This document shows, piece after piece, positions 1 to 8,237 of a stretch of 64,000 bases of DNA (its first letter is position 1; each line of letters opens with the position of its first letter). A program made the translations under genes and the position numbers. The notes under the pieces were generated by a model, which had not been told where the DNA came from, did no database searches, and worked only from the letters and a program-made list of their open reading frames with translations. Origin of the DNA: Bryobacterales bacterium (GTDB taxonomy: Bacteria > Acidobacteriota > Terriglobia > Bryobacterales > Bryobacteraceae); assembly GCA_025463005.1 (NCBI GenBank), contig JAOAPR010000097.1, forward strand, positions 62,001 to 126,000, written 5' to 3'.

Positions 1-3000
1 TGCAGTGTTGCACCCGCTCGAACATTCCCTTGCCCGGTAGGCCAGCTCCATTACACCCCGGCGCTCACCTGCGGATGCGGGTCAAGAATAGTGGAGTTGC
101 TTTATTGCGAGCCGTGCGGCGAGGTGTTCCTGGGAGGCTACAGGAGGCGGGACGTCAACAATCCGAACGAGTGGTATCTAAGTCCGGACCATCCGGACCT
201 GGAGGCCTCGCCGGACATGGCGTCAGTTGACCGTGATTATGCGAGATACGCTGTATTTTGGCCCGCCGAGAACGGGACGCAGCCAGCTACTCCTCAGTGG
301 ACCCAGGATGGTGTTCAGCGGCGGTGGCAACCGGCGTCTTTCATTCCAGCAGAAGGCAAGGTCGTGCACGGCGGAGGCGCTCAGGCAAGGCGGGGATTCT
401 TGTACCATGTCCCGCAGATGCACGGGGCCAACGGCGAAATTTTCGATCCCCGTCCGCAAGGGCTTGCGGCAAGCGCAGGCAAAGCGTATCCGTCCCGTTG
501 CCCCCGGTGCGATACGAATTGGGTGAGGCGAAACATCGGATCGCCAGTGAGGACGCAGCGAACCGGCTTCCAGAAGTTGGCACAGATTCTCTCAGATGTT
601 TTGCTCCGTGAAGTAGGTTCTGAGAATCCGGGCGGGCGAAAATTGGTTGTTTTCTCCGACAGCCGGCAGGACGCGGCAAAATTATCCGCCGGTATGAGGT
701 TCGCCCATTACAGGGACTCTGTTCGCCAGGCGCTCGCTGCGGCCTTGGTTCATCAAGGCGCTGGTGTTCTGGCTTTCATCAAGCAACTCGGTGGTCAAAC
801 GCTGACGCCGGAAGAGCAAACTGCCGCTAATGCTTTTGAAGCTGACTATCCGGCCGAGATGGGTACTCTATCGATGGCCCAAGGCGCGATGGCAAACCGG
901 CCGTCGCCGGCCTTTCCGCCGTTGACTTATCAGCGGGCCGCTCAACAGATTCAACTCCGTGCTGTCCAGGGACCTCACCCGATTTCCCAGCTCGCCATAG
1001 ATGTGTCTTCGCAGTTGTTACGACAAGGTATCAATCCCGGAGGCTTCACCCAGCGGGTCCTTTGGACGAATGTAGATGATCAGGAGGGACACTGGCGGGA
1101 CCTCTATAACTGGCCAGCAGGAATGGAACCGGCGGCGAAGCCAAACAGCCAGCTTGATGCAAACCAGCAAATTCATCTGACGCGCATAAGAGATGAGTCC
1201 CTTGAAGAACTGATGGACATCGTTTTTGCATCTGGGCAACGCAGCTTGGAGTCCTTATGCATTGCGCTGCCTACGACCGATCGCCTTCGCTTTCCCGCAC
1301 CGAACGCGGATGTGCAAGAGGCTGCCGATGGCATCATTCGCCTTTTGGGGTCGCGCAAGAAGCTTTCTTCGCATGATTGGGCTTCACCCCCACAGAATAC
1401 GCCTGCCTACGTGCGGAACTACTTGCAGGCCGTTGCCAACCGCAGGGGACTGAGTGCCGCGACGCTTGAAGCAGATGTGATTACTTACCTAACCAATTCA
1501 GGCTGTCTTACTCAGTTCATTCTGCAAGCCACAGCCTTATGCCTCCTTCCGCCCGGAGCCGGGGCGCAATTCTATGAATGCCCCCGTTGCCGGAGAATTC
1601 ATCTCCATCCCGCAGGCGGCGTCTGTACCGATTGCCTGACGACGTTGAGCCCCCCGCAGCCACTCACATCGGCGCAGTTGATTTCTGATTACTACAGCTA
1701 CCTTGCTACCCAAACTGACGAGCTGTTCCGCCTGAACTGCGAGGAACTCACGGGCCAAACAAATAAAGCTGACGGACGTACAAGGCAAAGGCTCTTCCAG
1801 AATGTCGTATTACCAAACACTGAAAATGAGCGGACCGATCCCATCGATTTATTGAGCGTCACCACGACGATGGAAGCGGGCGTGGATATCGGGGGGTTGT
1901 TGGCCGTCATGATGGCAAACATGCCGCCGATGCGGTTCAATTATCAGCAAAGAGTGGGCCGCGCCGGACGGCGCGGCGCGGGCCTCTCTGTTGCGCTGAC
2001 GCTTTGCCGAGGCCGCAGCCATGACGATTATTACTTTCAGCGGCCGCAACGCATCACGGCGGACCCGCCGCCGCAGCCCTATGTTGATGTCGAACGGCGG
2101 GCGATTATTCTGCGTGTGCTCGTCAAAGAGGTTCTAAGGCAAGCGTTTGATGCGCTTAATTTGTTCGGGGGTGCGACAGACAGTGTTCACGGCGAGTTTG
2201 GAAGCGCAGCGCAATGGAGCCAGCCGCTTCCACCTGTTCAGCCCGGCGGACCGCCCGGACTAAGCGTCGAGCAAGAGGTTTCAGCCTGGATTCAGAACAA
2301 TCAGGCCGCAATCGCTCACACCACGGACGTTCTTCTAGCTTATACAGATCCAAATCTTATCGCGGCGCGCCAGAGCCTGATTGATTTCGTGAACAATCAG
2401 CTTACCGGCCAGATCACAGCGGCAGCCAACGATCCGATGCTTGCTCAGGACGCGCTAAGCGAGCGCCTGGCGAACGTAGGTCTTCTTCCGATGTTCGGTT
2501 TCCCGACCCGCGTACGCTTTCTCTTCCATAAGAAGCCGTTCGCGGGGTACGATTGGCCGCCCGAGCAAGGCATCGTCGACCGCGATTTGGACATGGCAAT
2601 CAGCCAGTTCGCGCCGGGCGCAGAAACGGTCAAGGATGGCCTGATTCATACCTCGATAGGAGTCGTGAATTACCGCCCTCAAGGAAATGTGGTCATCGAG
2701 GAACCGAACCCGCTTGGGCCGCCCCGGCCCATCGGCTTCTGCCGGAGTTGTCAAGCCGTGGACGTGCAACCAACCGCTGCAGCAACATGTCCCGTTTGCG
2801 GAGCAACATCGCAGCAACGCCCTGGATATGAAGTTATCCAACTCTCGCAGCCTCTTGGGTTCAGAACCTGGTTCCGTAGGAACGAAGATTTCGACGGTAT
2901 CTTTGAATGGACGCCCAGAGCATCGCGGCCAAAGATGGGAGCCACGCTCCAGCAACTTACTCCAAGGGCGAATTTTGGCATTTGGGCTGGCCCCGAAACC

Positions 3001-3906
3001 ATTTTTGTGGTGAACGACAACGGCGGCCGATGCTTCGACTTCGCCAAGCTGGATCAGAGTGAAACATGGGTCACACGCGAAGCCCTCACGAATATCGGCA
3101 TCAACAATCCGCGGATGGATATGGCGACCGGCCTTGACAGGCGCGCCCTCGCATCTATTAAACCCACGGACGTCATGGTGCTCGGAATTCAATCTTGGCC
3201 TGCGGGCATAATCTACTCGCCGCTCGATGTAAATGGCAGGGCAGCCCTTTACTCTTTGGGGTTCATGATGCGCCGCGCTGCTGCCGTCCGCCTGGACATC
3301 GACGAACGTGAACTTAAGGTGGGGCTGCGTGTCATCCAGGATGCGAATGCCCAGGTCAGAGGCGAAATTTTTATCTCCGACAGTTTGGAGAATGGCGCTG
3401 GTTACAGCTCTCATTTGGGAACGCTCAGTGAGGCCGAAAGCCTTTTGAATTTTCTTATCGGTCAGGGTGACCCCAGCTTTTACGGGCCTCTGGTTTTGCC
3501 GGCGCACGAAGGTGTCTGCCAAACGTCCTGCCCTGATTGCCTCCGCGACTTCAGCAATCTCGCGTTCCACAACATCCTCGATTGGCGGCTTGGACTGGAT
3601 CTGGCGCGCCTCGCGCTCGATCCAAACGCGCCAATCGATTTCACAGTCCCGTACTGGCAGAACCTGGCCGCGACGGCTCCTGCGGCCTACTTCGCTGCTC
3701 AATCACAATGGCAGTGCGTCACATTCGCCGGCGTTCCCGCCGGTCGGCGGGGCAATCTCATCGAGATCATCGTGCATCCGCTTTGGAACACAGACCCTAA
3801 CAACTTCTGCGCACAGCTGAATGCGGCTCATGCCCAAGCCCAGGCTGCTGGAGCACAAACAATCCAGTTCAAGTCGATCTTCGAGGTTTTGCGGAGACCT
3901 TATTGA
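1..3906 (+). CDS. DUF1998-type helicase (DruE/DISARM-like), 5' end cut by window
   Basis: Probable ATP-dependent DNA translocase of an anti-phage system. The frame is open from base 1; a GTG at 91 is possible, but the zinc ribbon (CGCG then YCEPCG) spans it, so the gene starts outside the window. Counting from the GTG, the second helicase lobe begins near residue 188 (VVFSDSRQDAA), followed by motif V (VTTTMEAGVDIGG, near 590) and motif VI (QQRVGRAGRRG, near 620). Extra CxxC pairs lie near 495-516 and 884-900. The C-terminal CQTSCPDCLRDFSN near 1143 is typical of DUF1998. Walker A and DEAH are not visible and should lie upstream. Helicase and DUF1998 in one chain fits Druantia DruE better than the split DISARM DrmA/DrmB; the assignment is inference. 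Confidence 0.85.
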   Translation, partial: CSVAPARTFPCPVGQLHYTPALTCGCGSRIVELLYCEPCGEVFLGGYRRRDVNNPNEWYLSPDHPDLEASPDMASVDRDYARYAVFWPAENGTQPATPQWTQDGVQRRWQPASFIPAEGKVVHGGGAQARRGFLYHVPQMHGANGEIFDPRPQGLAASAGKAYPSRCPRCDTNWVRRNIGSPVRTQRTGFQKLAQILSDVLLREVGSENPGGRKLVVFSDSRQDAAKLSAGMRFAHYRDSVRQALAAALVHQGAGVLAFIKQLGGQTLTPEEQTAANAFEADYPAEMGTLSMAQGAMANRPSPAFPPLTYQRAAQQIQLRAVQGPHPISQLAIDVSSQLLRQGINPGGFTQRVLWTNVDDQEGHWRDLYNWPAGMEPAAKPNSQLDANQQIHLTRIRDESLEELMDIVFASGQRSLESLCIALPTTDRLRFPAPNADVQEAADGIIRLLGSRKKLSSHDWASPPQNTPAYVRNYLQAVANRRGLSAATLEADVITYLTNSGCLTQFILQATALCLLPPGAGAQFYECPRCRRIHLHPAGGVCTDCLTTLSPPQPLTSAQLISDYYSYLATQTDELFRLNCEELTGQTNKADGRTRQRLFQNVVLPNTENERTDPIDLLSVTTTMEAGVDIGGLLAVMMANMPPMRFNYQQRVGRAGRRGAGLSVALTLCRGRSHDDYYFQRPQRITADPPPQPYVDVERRAIILRVLVKEVLRQAFDALNLFGGATDSVHGEFGSAAQWSQPLPPVQPGGPPGLSVEQEVSAWIQNNQAAIAHTTDVLLAYTDPNLIAARQSLIDFVNNQLTGQITAAANDPMLAQDALSERLANVGLLPMFGFPTRVRFLFHKKPFAGYDWPPEQGIVDRDLDMAISQFAPGAETVKDGLIHTSIGVVNYRPQGNVVIEEPNPLGPPRPIGFCRSCQAVDVQPTAAATCPVCGATSQQRPGYEVIQLSQPLGFRTWFRRNEDFDGIFEWTPRASRPKMGATLQQLTPRANFGIWAGPETIFVVNDNGGRCFDFAKLDQSETWVTREALTNIGINNPRMDMATGLDRRALASIKPTDVMVLGIQSWPAGIIYSPLDVNGRAALYSLGFMMRRAAAVRLDIDERELKVGLRVIQDANAQVRGEIFISDSLENGAGYSSHLGTLSEAESLLNFLIGQGDPSFYGPLVLPAHEGVCQTSCPDCLRDFSNLAFHNILDWRLGLDLARLALDPNAPIDFTVPYWQNLAATAPAAYFAAQSQWQCVTFAGVPAGRRGNLIEIIVHPLWNTDPNNFCAQLNAAHAQAQAAGAQTIQFKSIFEVLRRPY

Positions 3907-3972
3907 TGAGGACTGCTGCCGTTGCAAATTCACGGGTATGGTGTAAGGTGGTGAAGACGAACCCGCCCACAT

Positions 3973-4167
3973 ATGAAGGCGAAAAAAACGCATTGAAAAA
4001 GGACGGGCACTCAAAGAAGCGCTGCCGTCCGTGCGTCAACCAGCTTTCCACCCGTCGTCTGCGAAACCCTGGAGCTGATCGCGAACAAGGTTTCTTCGGC
4101 GTGGGTAGTGCGCGAACCGGCGGAAAGATACATGGCGGACAAATGGCCTTTGTTCGTCAAAGCGTAG
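3973..4167 (+). pseudogene. Ribbon-helix-helix regulator remnant with in-frame stop
   Basis: One frame reads MKAKKTH, then TGA at 3994-3996, then stays open to TAG at 4165-4167. The part after the stop contains SFPPVVCETLELIA and SAWVVREPAERYMADKWPLF, which resembles small ribbon-helix-helix DNA-binding proteins often found beside restriction or defence genes. Compared with that family from memory, a few residues appear to be missing in the loop before SAWVV. No alternative start follows the stop. It ends 25 bases before the methyltransferase start, where a controller gene would be expected. A sequencing error at the TGA is the main alternative. Confidence 0.5.
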
Positions 4168-4192
4168 TCACTAAAGCAAGGGAAGATCAAGC

Positions 4193-5146
4193 ATGGGGCT
4201 AACGTCGTTGGAAATGTGCGCTGGTGCGGGCGGCCAAGCCCTGGGCTTGGAACGCGCGGGCTTCTCGCATGAGGGATTGATCGAGATCGACAAACATGCG
4301 TGCGCTACTTTGAGACTGAATCGCCCCAAGTGGCAGGTCTACGAGGAAGACCTTGAAGAGTTCGACGGCCGTCCCTTTAAAGGGATTGATTTGCTGGCCG
4401 GCGGATTGCCTTGCCCGCCGTTTTCGGTCGCAGGCAAGCAACTGGGGAAGAAGGACGAGAGGAATCTCTTTCCCGCTGCGATCCGGCTCGTTGATGAAAT
4501 CCGGCCGCGCGCGGTGATGATAGAGAATGTGCGGGGCATTTTGGGCGCGCCATTTGAAAACTATCGGCGCTATATAGCCGTGCAGTTTAAGAAACTCGGT
4601 TACGAACCAGGATGGCAGCTCGTCAACGCTGCTGATTTCGGCGTGTCGCAGGTGCGCCCGAGGGCGGTATTCGTCGCCATAAGGAAGGAACGGGCCGACG
4701 GCTTCGACTGGCCATCCGCCCAAAAAAAGAAGCCGCTAACGGTCGGCGCGTGTCTTTACGACCTGATGTCCGAAAGGAAATGGAGAGGTGCGAAGGCATG
4801 GCGGGATAAGGCTTGCGCCATTGCTCCCGCCATCGTTGGAGGATCAAAAAAACATGGGGGTCCAGACCTCGGGCCGACGCGGGCCAAACAGGCTTGGGCT
4901 GACCTTGGCGTCAATGGGCACCTCGTCGCAGACAATCCTCCGGAGCGTGATTTTGTCGGTATGCCCATACTCACTGTTAAGATGGTCGCCCGGCTGCAAG
5001 GCTTCCCCAACGGCTGGCAGATTTCCGGCGTGAGAACCCAGGCGTACCGGCAAGTCGGCAACGCATTTCCGCCGCCAGTCGCTTATGCCGTCGCCGCGGA
5101 AATCGCCGTTTGTCTAGCAGCACGCCGGCTCGCGAAGGTCAGCTAG
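4193..5146 (+). CDS. dcm: DNA (cytosine-5-)-methyltransferase
   Basis: Transfers a methyl group from S-adenosylmethionine to C5 of cytosine in a specific DNA sequence. The 317-residue chain has the family motifs in order: motif I CAGAGGQALG near residue 8 (SAM binding), motif IV GGLPCPPFS with the catalytic Cys near residue 75, motif VI ENVRG, motif VIII QVRPRAVFVA, and motif X YRQVGNAFPPPVAYAVA near the C-terminus. The target-recognition region between VIII and X is short, so specificity cannot be read. It lies in line between the helicase and vsr, with 10 bases before vsr. In this setting it probably marks self DNA for the helicase system, and Vsr repairs the resulting T:G mismatches. Confidence 0.93.
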   Translation: MGLTSLEMCAGAGGQALGLERAGFSHEGLIEIDKHACATLRLNRPKWQVYEEDLEEFDGRPFKGIDLLAGGLPCPPFSVAGKQLGKKDERNLFPAAIRLVDEIRPRAVMIENVRGILGAPFENYRRYIAVQFKKLGYEPGWQLVNAADFGVSQVRPRAVFVAIRKERADGFDWPSAQKKKPLTVGACLYDLMSERKWRGAKAWRDKACAIAPAIVGGSKKHGGPDLGPTRAKQAWADLGVNGHLVADNPPERDFVGMPILTVKMVARLQGFPNGWQISGVRTQAYRQVGNAFPPPVAYAVAAEIAVCLAARRLAKVS

Positions 5147-5156
5147 TGGGGCGGGG

Positions 5157-5609
5157 ATGGATAGGATCAGCCCGGAACGGCGCAGTGCAAATATGCGGCG
5201 CATTCGCAGCAAGGACACTAGTCCCGAGCTTATCCTGCGGCGCTTGATCCACCGCCTTGGGTATAGATTCCGGCTCCATCGTAAAGACCTTCCTGGCCGT
5301 CCGGACATTGTCTTTCCGGGGCGTCGCAAGGTTATTTTTGCGCACGGCTGCTTCTGGCATCAGCACCCCGGTTGCCGGGAAGGCCGTATACCCGGCTCGC
5401 GGCTCGATTATTGGGACGCAAAGCTGAAGAGAAATCAGCTCCGCGATGCGGCGAGCCGGGCTCTCCTCGAAGAGCAAGGGTGGAAGGTGCTTGTCATCTG
5501 GGAATGTGAGCTGAAGGATGTCGCCAGGGTAACGAAAGTGGTAAAGCGGTTCCTCGGACGCGCGCGGTCGCAAGGATCGACCGCTCAAGCCAAGAGCGTG
5601 CAGCGGTAA
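5157..5609 (+). CDS. vsr: Very short patch repair endonuclease Vsr
   Basis: Nicks DNA 5' of the T in T:G mismatches made by deamination of 5-methylcytosine. The 150-residue protein has the N-terminal RRSANMRRIRSKDTSPE block, the catalytic Asp in LPGRPDIVF, and HGCFWHQHPGC plus WEC, which carry the catalytic His and zinc ligands known from E. coli Vsr. ATG follows a G-rich stretch (5148-5155) 10 bases after the methyltransferase stop, so the two are probably co-transcribed. Family length is normal; the basic, Ser/Gln-rich C-terminal tail is not distinctive. Confidence 0.95.
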   Translation: MDRISPERRSANMRRIRSKDTSPELILRRLIHRLGYRFRLHRKDLPGRPDIVFPGRRKVIFAHGCFWHQHPGCREGRIPGSRLDYWDAKLKRNQLRDAASRALLEEQGWKVLVIWECELKDVARVTKVVKRFLGRARSQGSTAQAKSVQR

Positions 5610-5612
5610 CGA

Positions 5613-6464
5613 ATGGCTGATGAAAAGAAGATCGGGACGAATTGGCAGGACGACGAACTCGATGCGATCGTCGGCGACTACTTCGCCATGCTCTCCTCCG
5701 ACCTTTCCGGACGCCCATACGTTAAGTCCCGGCATAGTGCAGTTCTTATGGCCCAGATTGGCCGGACGCACCGCTCCGTTGAGTTCAAGCATCAGAACAT
5801 TTCAGCCGTGCTGGATGAACTCGGTATGCCCTGGATTCCCGGATACAAGCCGAAGCGGAATTACCAGAACGCCATCTTCGATGCCATAGACCGCTATCTC
5901 ACCGAACATCCGGCCATTCTTGAGCTTGTTCCGGCCACATCAACGGCAATCTCTCTAAGCGCAGAAATTTTCGTAACCCCGCCTGCAATCAGAGAGGTCA
6001 GCGAGCCGGCTCCCGAACCCTTACGGCGTCTCATCCGGAAATTCGACCCGGTGGAACGGGACCATCGCAACCGTTCGCTTGGCAAGGCCGGAGAAGAATT
6101 CGTTGTTGAGCTTGAGCGGCGGCAACTCGCTGGAGCTGACCGCGCGGACCTGGCCCGGAGAGTCCGATGGGTTTCTGCAGAAGACGGAGATGGGGCTGGA
6201 TATGATGTGCTGTCTTTCGACATGAACGGGCGCGAGCGATTGCTGGAAGTAAAGACCACGAATGGCTCCGCCCGAACGCCATTTTTCCTGACCCGTAACG
6301 AGTGCGACATGGCTATTGAACGCCCGGCGGACTGGCGCATCTATCGCGTTCACCTTTTCGCTAAGGAGCCACGTATTTTTACCATCGCGCCGCCGCTGGT
6401 AGATTCAGTAACTCTCAGTCCGGAGACCTGGCGCGCATCTTTTTTCACTCGCATGCCGGGGTAG
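5613..6464 (+). CDS. DUF3883 domain protein, nuclease-like fold
   Basis: Probable nuclease or DNA-handling component of the helicase-methyltransferase system. The C-terminal 110 residues match the DUF3883 pattern: LGKAGEEFVVELE near 155, then GDGAGYDVLSFD and RLLEVKTT near 200-215. This Glu...Asp...Glu-x-Lys layout is that of PD-(D/E)XK nucleases. The N-terminal half (to about 110) is a separate helical domain with IGRTHRSVEFKHQNISAVL, seen ahead of DUF3883 in related proteins. The start lies 3 bases after the vsr stop. Cleavage activity is inferred only. Confidence 0.82.
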   Translation: MADEKKIGTNWQDDELDAIVGDYFAMLSSDLSGRPYVKSRHSAVLMAQIGRTHRSVEFKHQNISAVLDELGMPWIPGYKPKRNYQNAIFDAIDRYLTEHPAILELVPATSTAISLSAEIFVTPPAIREVSEPAPEPLRRLIRKFDPVERDHRNRSLGKAGEEFVVELERRQLAGADRADLARRVRWVSAEDGDGAGYDVLSFDMNGRERLLEVKTTNGSARTPFFLTRNECDMAIERPADWRIYRVHLFAKEPRIFTIAPPLVDSVTLSPETWRASFFTRMPG

Positions 6465-6503
6465 GTGCCGTGCGTCCATTTTGACGTAGGATGGAACGTC
6501 GCC

Positions 6504-6586
6504 ATGCCGGAAGATAAACTGACCGGCGCCGTCGAGAAATTCCTAAACGAGCCGAAGTCGATGGCGGACCGCAAGTAGGCCCTCAT
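6504..6586 (+). pseudogene. Degenerate partial copy of the downstream coiled-coil gene
   Basis: A 24-codon frame (ATG 6504 to TAG 6578) ends in the words VEKFLNEPKSMADRK. The intact small gene downstream reads VEKLLAEAKAFEDRKQALI. At DNA level 6531-6586 matches 6845-6900 at 42 of 56 positions without gaps, and a CAG Gln codon there is TAG here. This points to an old tandem duplication, one copy of which has decayed. A functional 24-residue peptide cannot be excluded. Confidence 0.5.
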
Positions 6587-6811
6587 GCAACAGCGCCAGT
6601 ACCCATTGAGAAGTCAGGGTAGTTGTCGCGAAAGGGATCGTCACCCGCATGGGCCGAGACTCCGGCGGCCGCTTCGCGGCAATCAAAAACCGGAGGTTCG
6701 GTGAGCCGCCGTAGCGTAGCGAAGGCGGGCGAGTAGAGCCTGGTCCGCGCATCTGCACGGATTCGCCCCGGTCAAGCGCGCAGGCGCGATCTGCGGGTAA
6801 AATGGAATGCG
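6587..6811. other. Non-coding gap with a short coding-like stretch
   Basis: No convincing gene. A plus-strand frame ending at TAG near 6718 reads GRDSGGRFAAIKNRRFGEPP and looks mildly protein-like, but has no clear start or family. It may be more debris of the duplicated small gene. Confidence 0.3.
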
Positions 6812-7069
6812 ATGCGGAATTCGGATGACAACCGGGTTGATGATGTCGAGAAGCTTCTGGCGGAGGCGAAGGCGTTTGAAGACCGCAAGCAGGCCCTCAT
6901 CGCCGAGCTATTGAAGCAGAAGCAAGCGGCCATTGCCGCGTTCGACGAGAAGCTCGCGAAGCTTGGGCATCACGCCGATAGTTCCGGCAGGACGAAGCGG
7001 AACCACCACAAGAAGCCAACTTCAGCCGCCGGGAACCAGTCTCTCCCGAAAAGTGACAAGAAATCCTAG
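6812..7069 (+). CDS. Small charged coiled-coil protein, unknown function
   Basis: An 85-residue protein I do not recognise. Residues 8-50 form an amphipathic helix or coiled coil (VEKLLAEAKAFEDRKQALIA, then LLKQKQAAIAAFDEKLAKLG). The rest is basic and probably disordered (KRNHHKKPTS, ending KSDKKS). This composition resembles small nucleoid-binding or H-NS-like proteins, but the C-terminal H-NS DNA-binding motif is not visible. It lies downstream of the DUF3883 gene on the same strand, with a decayed partial copy between them. The start could also be the ATG at 6801 or 6806. Confidence 0.55.
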   Translation: MRNSDDNRVDDVEKLLAEAKAFEDRKQALIAELLKQKQAAIAAFDEKLAKLGHHADSSGRTKRNHHKKPTSAAGNQSLPKSDKKS

Positions 7070-7120
7070 TGAAATTTCGACTGCCGCGCGTCACGCCGCA
7101 ATACTCAACAAGGAGTGTTG

Positions 7121-7174
7121 ATGGCCATCGCGACCGGCAGGTCCCGTTCCCAGGTCGCGGCAAATGCTTGTTAA
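7121..7174 (+). CDS. Possible 17-residue peptide with strong ribosome binding site
   Basis: AAGGAG at 7110-7115 stands 5 bases before ATG; the frame encodes MAIATGRSRSQVAANAC then TAA. It could be the truncated front of a lost gene or a leader peptide. No family is recognised. Confidence 0.2.
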   Translation: MAIATGRSRSQVAANAC

Positions 7175-7223
7175 TGGGTGAGAATGATCAGGGCGTATGC
7201 GTCCCTTATGTTGGAGCGGTTCG

Positions 7224-8141
7224 TCAGGCCGTTTGTTCGTCAGCGGGTCTCCCCGGCGGTGAAGCCTTCGACGGATTGGGAATGTAGGCCTCGTTTGCTT
7301 TCAGCGCATAGTCGATGAGGAAAGCAACCATTTCGTCGAAGGCATTCTCGGAAATGTGCTGGTAGGTACCTGTGTGAATGACTTCTGGTTTGCCGGAGTA
7401 GCTCCAATTGATATTTGGTGTTTGACGGACGAACGCCGCGTAGCGCACCGGATCAACGCCGAGCATGGATGCATTCGCGCGCGCGGTCAACTGGCCCAGG
7501 AACGAATGGAGCTGGCTTAAGTAATTTCCCCATCCCGCCCTGGCTATATCGCCGGAAAGGCGTGGCTCTGGCGGGGCCTGAAGAAAAGCCAGTTTCTTTC
7601 CAACCGGGTTCTGAAGTTTGTAAAGCGCGATCTTGAGATCCGTTAGCGCGCCCGCCTTATCTGAGGCAAATTTCGCCTGACCATCACGCAGTAGCGAGCG
7701 CACTTCTGAATCCGGTATCAAATCGAGAAGGGAAATATCGGGATAACTGACGCTGCAATACGCCTGAAGGACGTTCTCGAAGAAGCCGCGCACTCTGGGT
7801 AGGAGGTCGCGCACGACTTGAGGGTTCGGCACATTTCCGTAATGTTTGAATCCCACTCGAAGCTTGTTCAGTGAGTCCATCGGTATGCGGTCTGGGGGTT
7901 CCGGTTTCCCGGCATCGCGGACCAGTGGCCAGAAGTCCATAAACTCGCGGTTCTTCTTTGGGCTAATCCCCAAATGATCGAGGACAGCCAGCATGAGAAG
8001 CTCAACTGCGTCATGCATGAGCAGCACCGAAATGGCCAGGCTCATCTCGCCTGTTTCCTCCTGCATGCGGCTTGCGCGCTCAAGGACGTATTTTGCGTTG
8101 AGTACTCGTTTCTGAATATCTAGAAGCATGGCGTTTCCCAT
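7224..8141 (-). CDS. HEPN-like domain protein, partner of STAND NTPase
   Basis: A 305-residue, mostly helical protein. Near residue 96 the sequence LNKLRVGFKHYGN contains R-x4-H, the signature of HEPN ribonucleases, preceded by two helices rich in Leu and Met (LAISVLLMHDAVELLMLAVL) as in HEPN bundles. The second half (150-300) is not recognised. It lies 96 bases downstream of the large NTPase gene on the same strand. An internal ATG at 8129 has a better spaced GGGA and may be the true start. Working as an RNase effector or toxin in a defence pair is inference from motif and context. Confidence 0.6.
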   Translation of the reverse strand: MGNAMLLDIQKRVLNAKYVLERASRMQEETGEMSLAISVLLMHDAVELLMLAVLDHLGISPKKNREFMDFWPLVRDAGKPEPPDRIPMDSLNKLRVGFKHYGNVPNPQVVRDLLPRVRGFFENVLQAYCSVSYPDISLLDLIPDSEVRSLLRDGQAKFASDKAGALTDLKIALYKLQNPVGKKLAFLQAPPEPRLSGDIARAGWGNYLSQLHSFLGQLTARANASMLGVDPVRYAAFVRQTPNINWSYSGKPEVIHTGTYQHISENAFDEMVAFLIDYALKANEAYIPNPSKASPPGRPADEQTA

Positions 8142-8160
8142 GGTTATGGTTACGATAACC
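8142..8160. repeat. Small inverted repeat before the HEPN-like gene
   Basis: On the minus strand GGTTA-TCG-TAACC forms a 5-bp palindrome followed by ATAACC, right before the first ATG of the HEPN-like gene. It could be an operator or a small hairpin affecting start choice; it is too short to be sure. Confidence 0.25.
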
Positions 8161-8237
8161 CGATTGATCCTTCAAGAGCCCGTGGAGGCGCCCTTCCTCT
8201 GACAATCCTGCTCGCGCGGCCTGACGCGACCACCGCG

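Noticed and set aside
2455-3702. Minus-strand frame of 415 codons inside the helicase gene
   Set aside because: It overlaps the zinc and DUF1998 coding regions and shows no family features.
3903-4202. Frame of 99 codons between the helicase and methyltransferase
   Set aside because: Another frame in the same place reads as a ribbon-helix-helix remnant; this one is arbitrary in composition and overlaps the methyltransferase start.
7069-7287. Frame of 72 codons after the coiled-coil gene
   Set aside because: It overlaps the 3' end of the HEPN-like gene and has no ribosome binding site or family.
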